A stretch of DNA of 64,000 nt, taken from positions 1 through 64,000 of the forward strand of contig SCRO01000025.1 of NCBI GenBank assembly GCA_004298505.1, in the 5' to 3' direction. A program made the translations under genes and the position numbers. The notes beneath the pieces were generated by a model. The model worked only from the letters and a program-made list of their open reading frames with translations, had not been told where the DNA came from and made no database searches. Shown piece by piece: positions 12,231 to 20,648 of this stretch (positions are counted from its first letter, which is position 1; each line of letters begins with the position of its first letter). The stretch comes from Rhodanobacter sp. Lineage in GTDB: Bacteria > Pseudomonadota > Gammaproteobacteria > Xanthomonadales > Rhodanobacteraceae.

Positions 12231-13790
12231 ATGAGTATCGCCGTGCCACTCGATCCGAACGACGCCGATGCCGATCTGCTGGCACGCCTGCGCGCGGCCG
12301 CGCAATTGCTGGAAGCGGCCGCTGACGACCGCCAACTGCTGGATCGCCTGCCGGCCGAGGATCGCCAGCGCCTGCACCAGGCGGTGGCCCGGATCTACCA
12401 TCCCGACCCTGCTGTGCGCCGGATCCGGCTGAAGGCGGCCCAGAAGGCGCAGCATGCGGCGAAACTCCAGGCCGAGGATGCCGTGCTCAACCAGACCGGC
12501 ATCCGTACGCTGCGCCGCCGACCGGCATTCACCACGCCGAACGTGTTTGCTCCCGAAGGATTCCTGCCGCACGACATCGCCGCGGACGAAGATGCTGCCC
12601 GGGCGCGGGAATCTCTCGAGCCGAAGCACTGCTACGTGTGCAAGCGCAAGTACACCGCCATTCATTTTTTCTACGACCAGCTATGCCCGGATTGCGCCGC
12701 GTTCAACTACGCCAAGCGCGACGAGCTGGCCGACCTGTGCGGGCGCGTCGCCCTGCTCACCGGTGGTCGGGTGAAAATCGGTTACCAGGCCGGCCTGAAG
12801 CTACTGCGTGCCGGCGCCGAGCTGATCGTCACCACGCGCTTCCCGCGCGACTGCGCCGCCCGCTATGCCGCAGAGCCGGACTTTGCCGACTGGGGCCACC
12901 GGCTGCAGATCTACGGGCTGGACCTGCGCCACACCCCTAGCGTCGAGGCGTTCTGCCACGAGCTGGTCGCCACCCGCACGCGGCTGGACTTCATCATCAA
13001 CAATGCCTGCCAGACCGTGCGTCGCCCGCCGGATTTCTACGCACACATGATGGCGGACGAGACGACCGCCCTGCATAACTTGCCTGAATCCGTGCGCGCC
13101 CTGATCGGCCACTACGAAGGTCTGCGCGGCTCCAGCATCCTGCCCGAAACCGGCACCTCGATATCGGGCGCGACATTGCCGGGCCTCAGCCGCGCCGCCG
13201 AGCTCTCGCAGCTGCCGTTGTTACCGGAGGAATTGTTGGCGCAAAGCCATTTGTTTCCCGAAGGCCGGCTCGACCAGGACCTGCAGCAGGTCGACCTGCG
13301 TGAACGCAATTCCTGGCGCCTGCTGATGGCGGAGGTGCCCTCGGTGGAATTGCTGGAGGTGCAACTGGTCAACGCGATCGCGCCGTTCATCATCAACGCG
13401 CGGCTGAAGCCCTTGATGCTGCGCACCAGCGAGCGCGACAAGCACATCGTCAACGTGTCGGCGATGGAAGGCCAGTTCTACCGCCACTTCAAGACCACCC
13501 GCCACCCGCATACCAACATGGCCAAGGCGGCGCTGAACATGATGACGCGCACCGCAGCCACCGATTATCACAACGACGGCATCCACATGAACAGCGTCGA
13601 CACCGGCTGGGTGACCGACGAGGATCCGGCCGCGCTGGCGGCGCGCAAGGTGGCCGAAGAACGCTTTCATCCACCGTTGGACATCGTCGACGGCGCCGCG
13701 CGGATCGTCGATCCGATCATCCACGGCATCAACACCGGCGAACACGTGTGGGGGCAGTTCCTGAAGGACTACCGGCCCACCGACTGGTAG
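12231..13790 (+). CDS. Atypical SDR-family protein with N-terminal Cys4 site
   Basis: This 519-residue protein combines an alpha-helical N-terminal region, a probable metal-binding site (C134, C137, C152, C155), and a short-chain dehydrogenase-like Rossmann domain starting near residue 180 (LLTGGRVKIGYQAGLKLL). The NNAC motif (FIINNACQT) and the active-site Ser (VNVSAMEGQF, S410) are present. At the YxxxK position the Lys remains (K432 in NMAKAALNMM) but the Tyr is replaced by Thr428. A roughly 100-residue insertion lies between NNAC and Ser. The substrate is unknown, and normal SDR chemistry is doubtful. It begins 46 bases after gcvP and may be co-transcribed. Confidence 0.8.
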   Translation: MSIAVPLDPNDADADLLARLRAAAQLLEAAADDRQLLDRLPAEDRQRLHQAVARIYHPDPAVRRIRLKAAQKAQHAAKLQAEDAVLNQTGIRTLRRRPAFTTPNVFAPEGFLPHDIAADEDAARARESLEPKHCYVCKRKYTAIHFFYDQLCPDCAAFNYAKRDELADLCGRVALLTGGRVKIGYQAGLKLLRAGAELIVTTRFPRDCAARYAAEPDFADWGHRLQIYGLDLRHTPSVEAFCHELVATRTRLDFIINNACQTVRRPPDFYAHMMADETTALHNLPESVRALIGHYEGLRGSSILPETGTSISGATLPGLSRAAELSQLPLLPEELLAQSHLFPEGRLDQDLQQVDLRERNSWRLLMAEVPSVELLEVQLVNAIAPFIINARLKPLMLRTSERDKHIVNVSAMEGQFYRHFKTTRHPHTNMAKAALNMMTRTAATDYHNDGIHMNSVDTGWVTDEDPAALAARKVAEERFHPPLDIVDGAARIVDPIIHGINTGEHVWGQFLKDYRPTDW

Positions 13791-13898
13791 AGTCCGAGCC
13801 TGGCTGCGACTTGAATTCGAGCGCAAGAACCGGGGTACCGGTGCATCTGTTCGCGCATGGATTTCGCCTTGAGCGATAATCCCGATAACGAGATCCGC

Positions 13899-14447
13899 AT
13901 GAACACCGTCGACAAACATCCCACCTTGGCCGCCGAGCCGCGCGCCGACGGCGAAATCCACTTCGCCACCGGCGAGTGCTCGCTGGGCTCGATCCTGGTC
14001 GCCCAGGGCGAGCGCGGTGTGTGCGCGATCCTGCTCGGCGACGATCCGGATGCGCTGGCGCGGGATCTGCAAAAACGCTTTCCCCACGCCATCCTGGTCG
14101 GCGACGACGCGGACTACGAGGCACTGGTCGCGCAAGTCGCCGGCTTTGTCGAAGCACCGGAGATCGGCCTGGACCTGGCGCTGGATGTGCGCGGCACCGC
14201 CTTCCAGCAGCGTGTATGGCAGGCGTTGCGCGAGATCCCGGTCGGCAGCACGGCCAGCTACAGCGAGATCGCGCAGCACATCGGCCAGCCCGGCGCGGCA
14301 CGCGCGGTAGCCGCGGCTTGTGCCGCGAACATGCTGGCGGTGGCCATTCCCTGTCATCGCGTGGTGCGCAACGACGGCGGTCTGTCCGGCTACCGCTGGG
14401 GCGTCGAACGCAAGCGCGCCCTGCTGGCGCACGAAACCCGCCCGTGA
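13899..14447 (+). CDS. ogt: Methylated-DNA-protein cysteine methyltransferase
   Basis: The protein (182 residues) repairs O6-alkylguanine and O4-alkylthymine by irreversible transfer of the alkyl group to its own cysteine. The active-site motif PCHRVVRNDGGLSGYRWG and the helix-turn-helix segment with the Arg finger (ARAVAAACAANM) are clear. It lacks the Ada N-terminal zinc domain, so it is Ogt/Ada-C-like. An upstream ATG at 13857 would give 196 residues; the one at 13899 has a weak GAGAT ahead and is preferred. It is followed after 57 bases by alkB, so the two form an alkylation-repair pair. Confidence 0.9.
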   Translation: MNTVDKHPTLAAEPRADGEIHFATGECSLGSILVAQGERGVCAILLGDDPDALARDLQKRFPHAILVGDDADYEALVAQVAGFVEAPEIGLDLALDVRGTAFQQRVWQALREIPVGSTASYSEIAQHIGQPGAARAVAAACAANMLAVAIPCHRVVRNDGGLSGYRWGVERKRALLAHETRP

Positions 14448-14504
14448 GCGCACGCGACCGTGCCTGCCCGCCATCCGACACGCACTTCGGCCTCGCGCCA
14501 CGCC

Positions 14505-15161
14505 ATGTCTGGCGCAGATCTGTTTGGCGGCACGCTTGAACCGGTGCGCAAGGAGGAACCGTTGGGCGACGGCGCCCTGCTCCTGCGCGGGTTTGCGTTG
14601 GCCGACGAAGTCGCTCTGCTGGCGGCGCTCGACGCGATCCTGACGCGGGCCCCATGGCGCCACATGGTCACGCCCGGCGGTCAGCGCATGTCGGTGGCCA
14701 TGACCAACGCGGGTCAACTAGGCTGGCTCAGCGACCGCCGCGGCTATCGCTACGAGCCGAACGATCCGCAAACCGGGCAGGCCTGGCCGGCGATGCCGCC
14801 AACCTTCCAGTGGCTGGCGGCCGCCGCGGCCACACGAGCGGGGTTCGCCGGGTTCGCGCCCGACGCCTGTCTGGTCAATCGCTACGAAGCGGGCACCCGA
14901 CTCAGCCTGCACCAGGATCGCGACGAGTGCGACTTCAACCAGCCGATCGTCTCGGTCTCGCTGGGTATCCCGGCGGTGTTCCTGTTTGGCGGCCTGCACC
15001 GGACAGATCGCCCGCAGCGCGTGCCGCTGGTTCACGGCGATGTCGTCGTCTGGGGCGGCCCGGCACGACTGCGTTACCACGGCGTGTTGCCGGTGAAGTC
15101 GGCCCATCACCCCGTCCTGGGCGACTGTCGTATCAACCTGACCTTGCGCCGCGCCGGTTGA
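14505..15161 (+). CDS. alkB: DNA oxidative demethylase AlkB
   Basis: This 218-residue Fe(II)/2-oxoglutarate dioxygenase removes 1-methyladenine and 3-methylcytosine from DNA. Iron ligands are the HxD pair in LSLHQDRDECDF and the distal His in RYHGVLPV. The 2-oxoglutarate and substrate arginines are in CRINLTLRRAG, the usual RxNxTxR signature. The length matches E. coli AlkB (216). MSGADLFGG at 14505 is chosen over the frame's earlier ATG at 14460 because it aligns with the family start. It lies directly downstream of ogt. Confidence 0.95.
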   Translation: MSGADLFGGTLEPVRKEEPLGDGALLLRGFALADEVALLAALDAILTRAPWRHMVTPGGQRMSVAMTNAGQLGWLSDRRGYRYEPNDPQTGQAWPAMPPTFQWLAAAAATRAGFAGFAPDACLVNRYEAGTRLSLHQDRDECDFNQPIVSVSLGIPAVFLFGGLHRTDRPQRVPLVHGDVVVWGGPARLRYHGVLPVKSAHHPVLGDCRINLTLRRAG

Positions 15162-15281
15162 GCGACCACGCACGCCACCGGCGGCACAGGTTCGGCGGGT
15201 GAAGAAATTGGCAGTCGACGCGGATGCCGATGCGACCCCAACTTGCTATCCTCGCTGGATCTCCGGATTGGCGAGGCACAC

Positions 15282-16205
15282 ATGACCCACCCCCAAGGCA
15301 TCCATGTCATCGACACCGGCTTCGTGCGAGCGGGTTTCGACGCGGCATACTTGGTCGTCGATGCTGGCCACGCTGCGTTCATCGATTGCGGCACCAACCA
15401 TTCGGTGCCGCGAATGCTGGGCGCACTGGATGTTGCCGGCCTGTCCGCCGCGAACGTCGACTGGCTGATCCTCACCCATGTGCACCTGGACCACGCCGGT
15501 GGCGCCGGCGAGCTGATCGCGCAACTGCCGAATGCGAAACTGGTGGTACACCCGCGCGGTGCTCGTCACATGATCGACCCATCGAAACTCTGGGCCGGCG
15601 CCAGCGCCGTCTACGGCGAGGCGGTAATGTTGCGTGACTATGGACGTCTTCGCCCGATACCCGCCGAGCGCGTCATCGAGGCGACCGACGGCCACGTGGT
15701 CGACCTGGCCGGCCGCCTCCTGCGCTGCATCGACACTCCCGGACACGCCAAACATCACAACGCGATCCACGATGTTCGCGCCAACGTCTTCTTCACCGGT
15801 GACGTATTCGGTCTGAGCTATCGCGAGTTCGACACCGCCCGCGGCGCCTTCATCCTGCCCACCACCTCGCCTGTCCAATTCGACCCCGACGCCCTGCACG
15901 CCTCCATCAACCGCCTCGTCGCCATGAAGCCCACCGCGATGTACCTCACCCACTACAACCGCGTCAATGAAATCGACCGCCTCGCCAGCGACCTGCATGA
16001 GCAGATCGACGCCATGGTCGCCCTGGCGCGCGAGGCCAACCAGCAACCCGACCGCCACGCCACCCTCGTCGCCTCGCTCACCCAGCTGTACGGCGATCGT
16101 GCCGCAGCGCACGGCTGGCAAGGCAGCCATGAACAACTACTGGAGCTGCTGGGCGAGGATATTGAGTTGAATGCGCAGGGTTTGGGGGTTTGGCTGGATC
16201 GCTAG
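15282..16205 (+). CDS. MBL-fold metallohydrolase
   Basis: This 307-residue protein has the binuclear-zinc motif HVHLDHAGG (HxHxDH) near residue 73, a third His in a CIDTPGHAKHHN segment, and a later Asp in FFTGDVFG. This order is that of glyoxalase II/lactonase-like metallo-beta-lactamase folds. The C-terminal third is helical and carries THYNRV, probably the last metal His. The precise substrate cannot be read from sequence. The ATG at 15282 has GGCGAGG eight bases upstream. A second in-frame ATG 13 codons earlier is less likely. Confidence 0.85.
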   Translation: MTHPQGIHVIDTGFVRAGFDAAYLVVDAGHAAFIDCGTNHSVPRMLGALDVAGLSAANVDWLILTHVHLDHAGGAGELIAQLPNAKLVVHPRGARHMIDPSKLWAGASAVYGEAVMLRDYGRLRPIPAERVIEATDGHVVDLAGRLLRCIDTPGHAKHHNAIHDVRANVFFTGDVFGLSYREFDTARGAFILPTTSPVQFDPDALHASINRLVAMKPTAMYLTHYNRVNEIDRLASDLHEQIDAMVALAREANQQPDRHATLVASLTQLYGDRAAAHGWQGSHEQLLELLGEDIELNAQGLGVWLDR

Positions 16206-16482
16206 CTGCCAGATAGCAACCGGCCGTCTTCGCTACATGGGATCATGGCCACTGGGCGGCAGGCACAACAATCACAGGGTGCCGGAAGCCGCCGTGTCGA
16301 TGATGAGCCGACAATCCACGAGAGGCGGCTACCGACCTGAATCACACGGCCCAAGAATTGAATCTGAACCTGTCTACCTTGCTGCGCGTGTCATGCCTGC
16401 GGGGCGCCTTTCACCAGCGAATCTGATCCGAATGGACGCGACTGTGGTCCGCTTGAGCCTCCGGGTGCAAAGCAAGAGCTTT
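16206..16482. other. intergenic, no recognisable gene
   Basis: No credible coding sequence or RNA gene was found. It marks the junction between the backbone and the accessory island; GC is slightly lower than in the genes to the left. Confidence 0.4.
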
Positions 16483-16760
16483 CGTCTGCCTGTGGCAGCC
16501 GAGTTACTTTCTCTTTGCGTGGCCAAAGAGAAAGATAACCAAAGAGAAAGGCCACCCCGCTTGGCGCTTGCCGGGCGTCCTGCTCGGCAAGTCCGTGAGC
16601 CGGGGCCGGGCTTTTCGACAGCACATCCCTGTGCTGGCGAAAAGGAGTCGACCTCCTGTCGCCTCCCGCGGCGCGGCCTGTCGACCCCGACTCACCGCCG
16701 CACAGGGGCCCCGGGTAGAGCAGCGGGCCATCCTGGCCCGCTTTCTTCAGAAAAGCCGGA
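16483..16760 (+). repeat. dispersed repeat, copy A
   Basis: This segment is shared, in opposite orientation, with 31500-31825. It begins with a stem-loop: GTTACTTTCTCTTTG (16503-16517) pairs with 16524-16539 around the loop CGTGGC, with one bulged A. It continues through blocks such as GGCCACCCC, CTTGGCGCTTGCCG, GGGCCGGGCTTTTCGACAG, CATCCCTGTGCTGGCGAAAA and CCGCACAGGGGCCCCGGG. Open frames across it are probably spurious. I recall similar segments in many intergenic regions of xanthomonads. Confidence 0.75.
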
Positions 16761-17025
16761 AGCACATCACGTGCAGATCGAAGGCCAAAGAACTTCGGTC
16801 GCGTGGTGAACCCCCGGCGACCCGGGTGACCAACGCAGGTCGACGCAAACCACGAAGGAATTCAACTTCCCCCGCCCCTGTTTCGGGTCTGCTTGCGCCT
16901 TCGCGGCGCAACAGGCCGCGAGCGGCAAGAATCGACCTTAAACTGCCGGTCGCATAGCCAACATGCGGGCTCGTGGCGCCGCTTGTTCAGTGGCGGGCTG
17001 ATTCACGCGGCTGTAGCCGGTAGTC
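16761..17025. other. intergenic, no recognisable gene
   Basis: Nothing with family resemblance or a ribosome-binding site is visible between the dispersed repeat and the terminator at 17026. Confidence 0.35.
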
Positions 17026-17057
17026 AAAAAAAGGCCGAGCAGTTGCCCGACCTTTTT
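17026..17057 (-). terminator. rho-independent terminator of the 48-residue gene
   Basis: Read on the minus strand, GGTCGGGC (17052-17045) pairs with GCTCGGCC (17040-17033) around the tetraloop AACT, including two G-U pairs, and is followed by seven T residues (17032-17026). It begins 18 bases after the stop of the small gene at 17075. Confidence 0.75.
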
Positions 17058-17074
17058 CCTGCTACCAAGCTACA

Positions 17075-17221
17075 TCACTTGCGCGTTGTCTTTGGGCGTG
17101 TCTGAGCGAGATCTGATGCTGCTACCGCCTTCGCATTCGCCGACGAGCGGGGGTTGCGCAGGATGGCGCTGGCCTTGGAGGCCACCGACGTGCTGGTCTG
17201 TTTGCTGTTTGACTTTTTCAT
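17075..17221 (-). CDS. Small Ser/Ala/Lys-rich protein, conserved hypothetical
   Basis: The 48-residue product starts MKKSNSKQTSTSVASKASAI and continues with LRNPRSSANAKAVAASDLAQ. It is basic, with Ser, Ala, Lys and Thr making up most residues and no membrane segment or Cys. I recognise it loosely as one of the short TSxxVASxA-type proteins found in proteobacterial genomes, with no known function. A good terminator downstream supports it being a real gene. An in-frame codon 21 residues earlier exists, but the ATG at 17221 gives the compact family-like start. It is the only intact gene between the repeat and the cytochromes. Confidence 0.55.
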   Translation of the reverse strand: MKKSNSKQTSTSVASKASAILRNPRSSANAKAVAASDLAQTRPKTTRK

Positions 17222-17359
17222 CTTAACGGCACCTATACAAATTGTGGGATTGCCACGGTCGCTCCTTGTTGACACGACACCCACTGGATAGGTACGGTTG
17301 GCTTGTCACAGCACTCGAAACTATCGCGGGGATTTTTCGTGGTGTTTTGAGTTCACCCA

Positions 17360-17393
17360 AGCCGTCTAGCCCTTCAAGTTAGGCGGCTTTTTC
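17360..17393 (+). terminator. rho-independent terminator-like hairpin
   Basis: AGCCGTCTA (17360-17368) pairs with TAGGCGGCT (17380-17388, one G-T pair) around an 11-base loop, followed by a T-run to 17391. No plus-strand gene immediately upstream accounts for it; it may be the end of a lost transcript. Confidence 0.55.
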
Positions 17394-17770
17394 GTGAGCT
17401 CAGATCCAAGTTAACCCTGACGCCGCTGGATGTAAAGTGCCCAAAAACCACAACATATTGTGCGTATCAGGACATGAGACACAAGCAAGTGATCGGTGAT
17501 CCGATCGTAAGCGTGCTCCCCCATCTTCTCTAGGCGAACGGTGGCCGCCGTCAATAAAGTCCCGATGAGCGCCGGGCAAGCTGCGACGGGCAGGGACCGA
17601 CCCGTTGCCGCCCCTCGCAAACGGCCGCTTCGCGGAAGCCAATTTTTCCTAGAGTGGCGGCGGCGGTATCGCCTACCCATGTAAACGAGCGCTAGCCCGT
17701 CCAGTAGCCAATCTTTCTGTAGCGTTTGAGAACTCTCGCCTGGTGCTTGCGATCGAGCACGCGGGCAGCG
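17394..17770. other. gene-poor stretch, decayed sequence
   Basis: Several minus-strand frames exist (for example 17411-17680), but none has a ribosome-binding site or recognised family. It is probably degraded accessory DNA. Confidence 0.35.
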
Positions 17771-17977
17771 CTATAAGCAGGTGATACAAGATGCCGCGCC
17801 ATAAGAAACACTCAGTCGGCTTTTGACCACTATCAAGGACTGGTCCTCGTACGTGACTACGTCATAACCATTTGCCTTCAGGTAAAGAACCCACACACCA
17901 CAGCGACCACGCCCCGGGTCCCGGTAGGCCACGGCGTTGCTGGCCACGGCATCCGCCGGCATTGTCAATGCACTCAC
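17771..17977 (-). pseudogene. DUF411-like metal-binding protein, decayed
   Basis: The 68-residue frame includes NAVAYRDPGRGRCGVWVLYL then KANGYDVVTYEDQSLIVVKS, the pattern of DUF411 periplasmic proteins (YxSPxCGCCxxWxxHLxxxGFxV). The CGCC metal-site motif has become RGRC, the signal peptide is gone, and the frame stops soon after the SCITCL block, where the family has SCHTA. About half of a normal DUF411 protein is missing. These proteins often accompany copper-resistance genes, so a lost metal-resistance cluster is possible. Confidence 0.5.
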
Positions 17978-18074
17978 CCAGTTTGGAAGTGACGCAAAAC
18001 CGGGCTACGTTTCACGATACGTTCTCGGTCCGCGGTGCCGACTGCCAGCGAGGCGTCACGATCTCCCTGACGCT

Positions 18075-18284
18075 TTATGACTTCTTTAGATGCAACACGT
18101 CGCAGCCACGGAGGGTCACAGCCTCGCCCTTGATGGTCGTCCGCATCTTGCTTGCGCTGTCCACCATGGCGGTGTCGCCCATGAACATTGAAGCCTCTGA
18201 GACGAGCACGATCTGTGCGTTATTTGGGAACCCGATGTCTTCGCGCACCTGACCGTTAGCATCGTCTTCGAGTTTCTGGATCAA
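18075..18284 (-). pseudogene. unrecognised minus-strand fragment
   Basis: An open frame of 69 codons encodes a balanced, protein-like sequence (KLEDDANGQVREDIGFPN, then AQIVLVSEASMFMGDTAMVD). It starts only at a TTG and has an in-frame stop just upstream, so it is probably the tail of a truncated gene. I do not recognise the family. Confidence 0.3.
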
Positions 18285-18418
18285 CGACCTGCGCTAATGA
18301 GCACGGCTGCGCGAGTAAGGTCATGGGATCGCGACGCTGCAAGGCAGAGTGAAGCGCACACGCCACAACATCCGCCTGGCAGCGGCATTGACCAAGCCGT
18401 CACGTGAAGGAGCTTAAA

Positions 18419-18499
18419 GTGGAAAAACATTGGGTGATCTCGCTTTTCCGCTTTGCGAGTTTGTTCCGAAAACGAGGCGCCAATCCGCTTGCACGCTGA
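18419..18499 (+). CDS. possible 26-residue leader or remnant ORF
   Basis: A GTG at 18419 lies behind GAAGGAG and opens a 26-codon frame (MEKHWVISLFRFASLFRKRG and six more residues), ending 44 bases before the first cytochrome gene. It may be a short leader or the N-terminus of a deleted protein. Evidence is only the ribosome-binding site and position. Confidence 0.2.
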   Translation: MEKHWVISLFRFASLFRKRGANPLAR

Positions 18500-18543
18500 T
18501 TCAGCCTCATCTGGCCGACGTATTTCGCCATTCAGGAATTTTC

Positions 18544-19134
18544 ATGAAAGTCCTAGGATTCCTGGCGGTGATTGGCGCACTGGCGATTATTGCAAGTATC
18601 GGCGCAACGATTTTTTTCTTCGGCGGGTATTTTAATGTCGCGGCTTCTAATGCCGACCCTGCCGTGGTCGACTGGGCGTTGGTCAAGGTACGCATGGCAT
18701 CGATCGCGCAGCGCGCGAACGATCGGCCGCCGGCAGGAGTACTTGACGATCCGGCAACGATACAGGCCGGCGCGCTCGCCTACTCGAAGCGCGGCTGCAC
18801 TGAGTGTCACGGTGAGCCGGGCGTGGAATCCGCTAGCTTTTCCGAAGGACTGAATCCGCCACCCGACCTCAGAAAGGTGATAACGGATCGCCGTCCAGAA
18901 GTTCTTTTCTGGGCCATCAAGCACGGCATCAAGATGACCGCCATGCCGGGTTTCGAGATGGAGAAGCCACCGGTAAGCGACCAGGAAATCTGGTCCATCG
19001 TGGCTTTTCTCACCAAGCTGAAGAGCGTCTCGGACAAGAACTTCAAGGCGTGGACCGACACGCCACTCGGCAGCCACTGGGTCTCTGGCTGCAACCGTGG
19101 CCCGGCCACGGGATGCGGCCCAGGTCGGGAGTGA
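18544..19134 (+). CDS. Membrane-anchored monohaem cytochrome c
   Basis: The 196-residue protein has an N-terminal hydrophobic helix (residues 3-28, no obvious cleavage site) that would anchor a periplasmic class I cytochrome domain. The haem motif is CTECH near residue 86, and the axial Met is probably in IKMTAMPGFEM. The last 20 residues (GSHWVSGCNRGPATGCGPGR) look unlike the family and may come from a small deletion or frameshift. It is the first of four linked cytochrome genes reading the same way. A role as electron shuttle or carrier reductase is inferred from context. Confidence 0.8.
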   Translation: MKVLGFLAVIGALAIIASIGATIFFFGGYFNVAASNADPAVVDWALVKVRMASIAQRANDRPPAGVLDDPATIQAGALAYSKRGCTECHGEPGVESASFSEGLNPPPDLRKVITDRRPEVLFWAIKHGIKMTAMPGFEMEKPPVSDQEIWSIVAFLTKLKSVSDKNFKAWTDTPLGSHWVSGCNRGPATGCGPGRE

Positions 19135-19157
19135 TCCCATGTCCGGAGAACACCGCT

Positions 19158-19838
19158 GTGTACCATAGAGAAATTCAGACCCCGAGACACCTGCGCGTGC
19201 AACTGATGATGCCGCTGTGCCTCTCAGCCATGCTGTTCTCCACCACCGGTATCGCGGCGGACCATGATGTGGCCACCCCTGCGGCGGGAGTTATCCACGC
19301 CAAGATGGCCTATTGCCAGGATTGCCATGGGCCATCCGGCCAAGGCTATCCTGGCTTTTCGCCCATACCAAGAATCGGCGGGCAGACCATCCAATACCTG
19401 GAGGCTCAGCTGAAGGCTTTCGCTGAATCGCGGCGCGATGCCAATGCATCGACAGCGATGTCCAGTATTCATGGTCCCAGCGAGCCGATGCGCGCGGCTC
19501 TCGCTGAGCACTTCAGCAAACTCGATCCTGAGCCCATTGCCGATGGCCCGAAAGAGCTCGTCGCCGCGGGCAAGAAGATCTATGCCGAGGGCGTGCCCAC
19601 GTCCAATGTCCCAGCCTGCTCCGCTTGTCATGGGCCGGAGGCCAAGGGCAGAGCGGAAATCCCGGGTCTGGCTGGTCAACTCTACCCCTACACCGTCGCC
19701 CAACTGGAGGGTTGGAGCACGAAGCGCGGAAATGACCTGCAGAATGCGGACATGGCAGCCGTGATGACCCCAGTGGCCCACGCCATATCGCATGACCAGA
19801 TTGCTGCGGTCGCAGCCTATCTCAGCTATCTGAAGTAA
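19158..19838 (+). CDS. Dihaem cytochrome c, c4-like
   Basis: This 226-residue periplasmic protein has two class I cytochrome domains with haem motifs CQDCHGPSGQGY and CSACHGPEAKGR, the tandem arrangement of cytochrome c4. A signal peptide is visible (LMMPLCLSAMLFSTTGIAA, cut before DHDV). The GTG at 19158 is chosen because GGAGAA lies seven bases upstream; earlier in-frame starts overlap the preceding gene. Domain ends have the c4-typical PMRAALAEHFSKL and IAAVAAYLSYLK helices. Cytochrome c4 proteins pass electrons from quinol- or porin-linked donors to terminal oxidases. Confidence 0.85.
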   Translation: MYHREIQTPRHLRVQLMMPLCLSAMLFSTTGIAADHDVATPAAGVIHAKMAYCQDCHGPSGQGYPGFSPIPRIGGQTIQYLEAQLKAFAESRRDANASTAMSSIHGPSEPMRAALAEHFSKLDPEPIADGPKELVAAGKKIYAEGVPTSNVPACSACHGPEAKGRAEIPGLAGQLYPYTVAQLEGWSTKRGNDLQNADMAAVMTPVAHAISHDQIAAVAAYLSYLK

Positions 19839-19882
19839 AGCGCCATGTTCGAGATCTCGTCAGAACACGAAAGGCACGGATC

Positions 19883-20473
19883 ATGAAGCGCAGGGTGCTC
19901 ATGGTCACGGCCTTCGCCTTGGCGTTATCGGCCTTTTCCGCGCTCGCTGGCGGTGGGAACGCTCAGAAAGTCCAATACTGCAGCTGGTGCCACGGCGTGA
20001 GTGGACAGGGCTTCGTGCCTGCACCGCGATTGGCAGGACAACAAGCCGAGTACATCGAAAACCAGCTGCAAGGTTTCCGGCAGCACACCCGTCCTAGTTC
20101 ATTCATGTGGGGCGCGGTGAAGAGTCTCGATGTGTTGGACACCCGCGACGTCGCAACCTATTTTTCCGCCATCGCTCCTGAAGCCGCCGATGATGGAGAC
20201 AAAGTGGCCGCATCCGCCGGAAAAACCATTTATCGGCGTGGCATCCCGGCTTTGAATATTGTCGCCTGCGCGGCCTGTCATGGCCCGAATGCGCAAGGCA
20301 TCGGGAAAATTCCCCGCCTGGGAGGCTTGTCGGCCTTCTATCTGAAGACACGGCTTGATCAATGGGCGCACGGAAATCTTGCAGCTGCACCGGCGCCGAT
20401 GCCCCAAATCGCCCGTCAGTTGTCGCCGAGCGACATCGACGCCCTCGCGTCATACCTCAGCTTTGTAAAATGA
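19883..20473 (+). CDS. Dihaem cytochrome c, c4-like, second copy
   Basis: The 196-residue protein has a clean signal peptide (MKRRVLMVTAFALALSAFSA, cut after LAG) and haem motifs CSWCHGVSGQGF and CAACHGPNAQGI. It is shorter than the preceding c4-like protein but shares its plan, including the final IDALASYLSFVK helix. It starts 44 bases after its neighbour and is followed after 175 bases by the porin-cytochrome gene, so the set probably forms one unit for periplasmic electron transfer. Confidence 0.87.
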   Translation: MKRRVLMVTAFALALSAFSALAGGGNAQKVQYCSWCHGVSGQGFVPAPRLAGQQAEYIENQLQGFRQHTRPSSFMWGAVKSLDVLDTRDVATYFSAIAPEAADDGDKVAASAGKTIYRRGIPALNIVACAACHGPNAQGIGKIPRLGGLSAFYLKTRLDQWAHGNLAAAPAPMPQIARQLSPSDIDALASYLSFVK

Positions 20474-20648
20474 CGAATCACAGCAGCGCCACCGTCAAGG
20501 CGAAAATCAGCTCACGCGACCGGACTCGCAAGTCAGGCAACAACAGCGTCGATACCGGTGAGGCCTCTAAATCATTTCTGCGTGAGGCCACCAATTCTTC
20601 CAGATGAAGGTTACGGGTAGTTAGATTTAATCATGACTGGAGTGTGTC

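Noticed and set aside
16391-16809. Open frames on both strands across the dispersed repeat
   Set aside because: The two copies conserve a hairpin with paired changes and contain indels that do not respect a frame, so a protein is unlikely.
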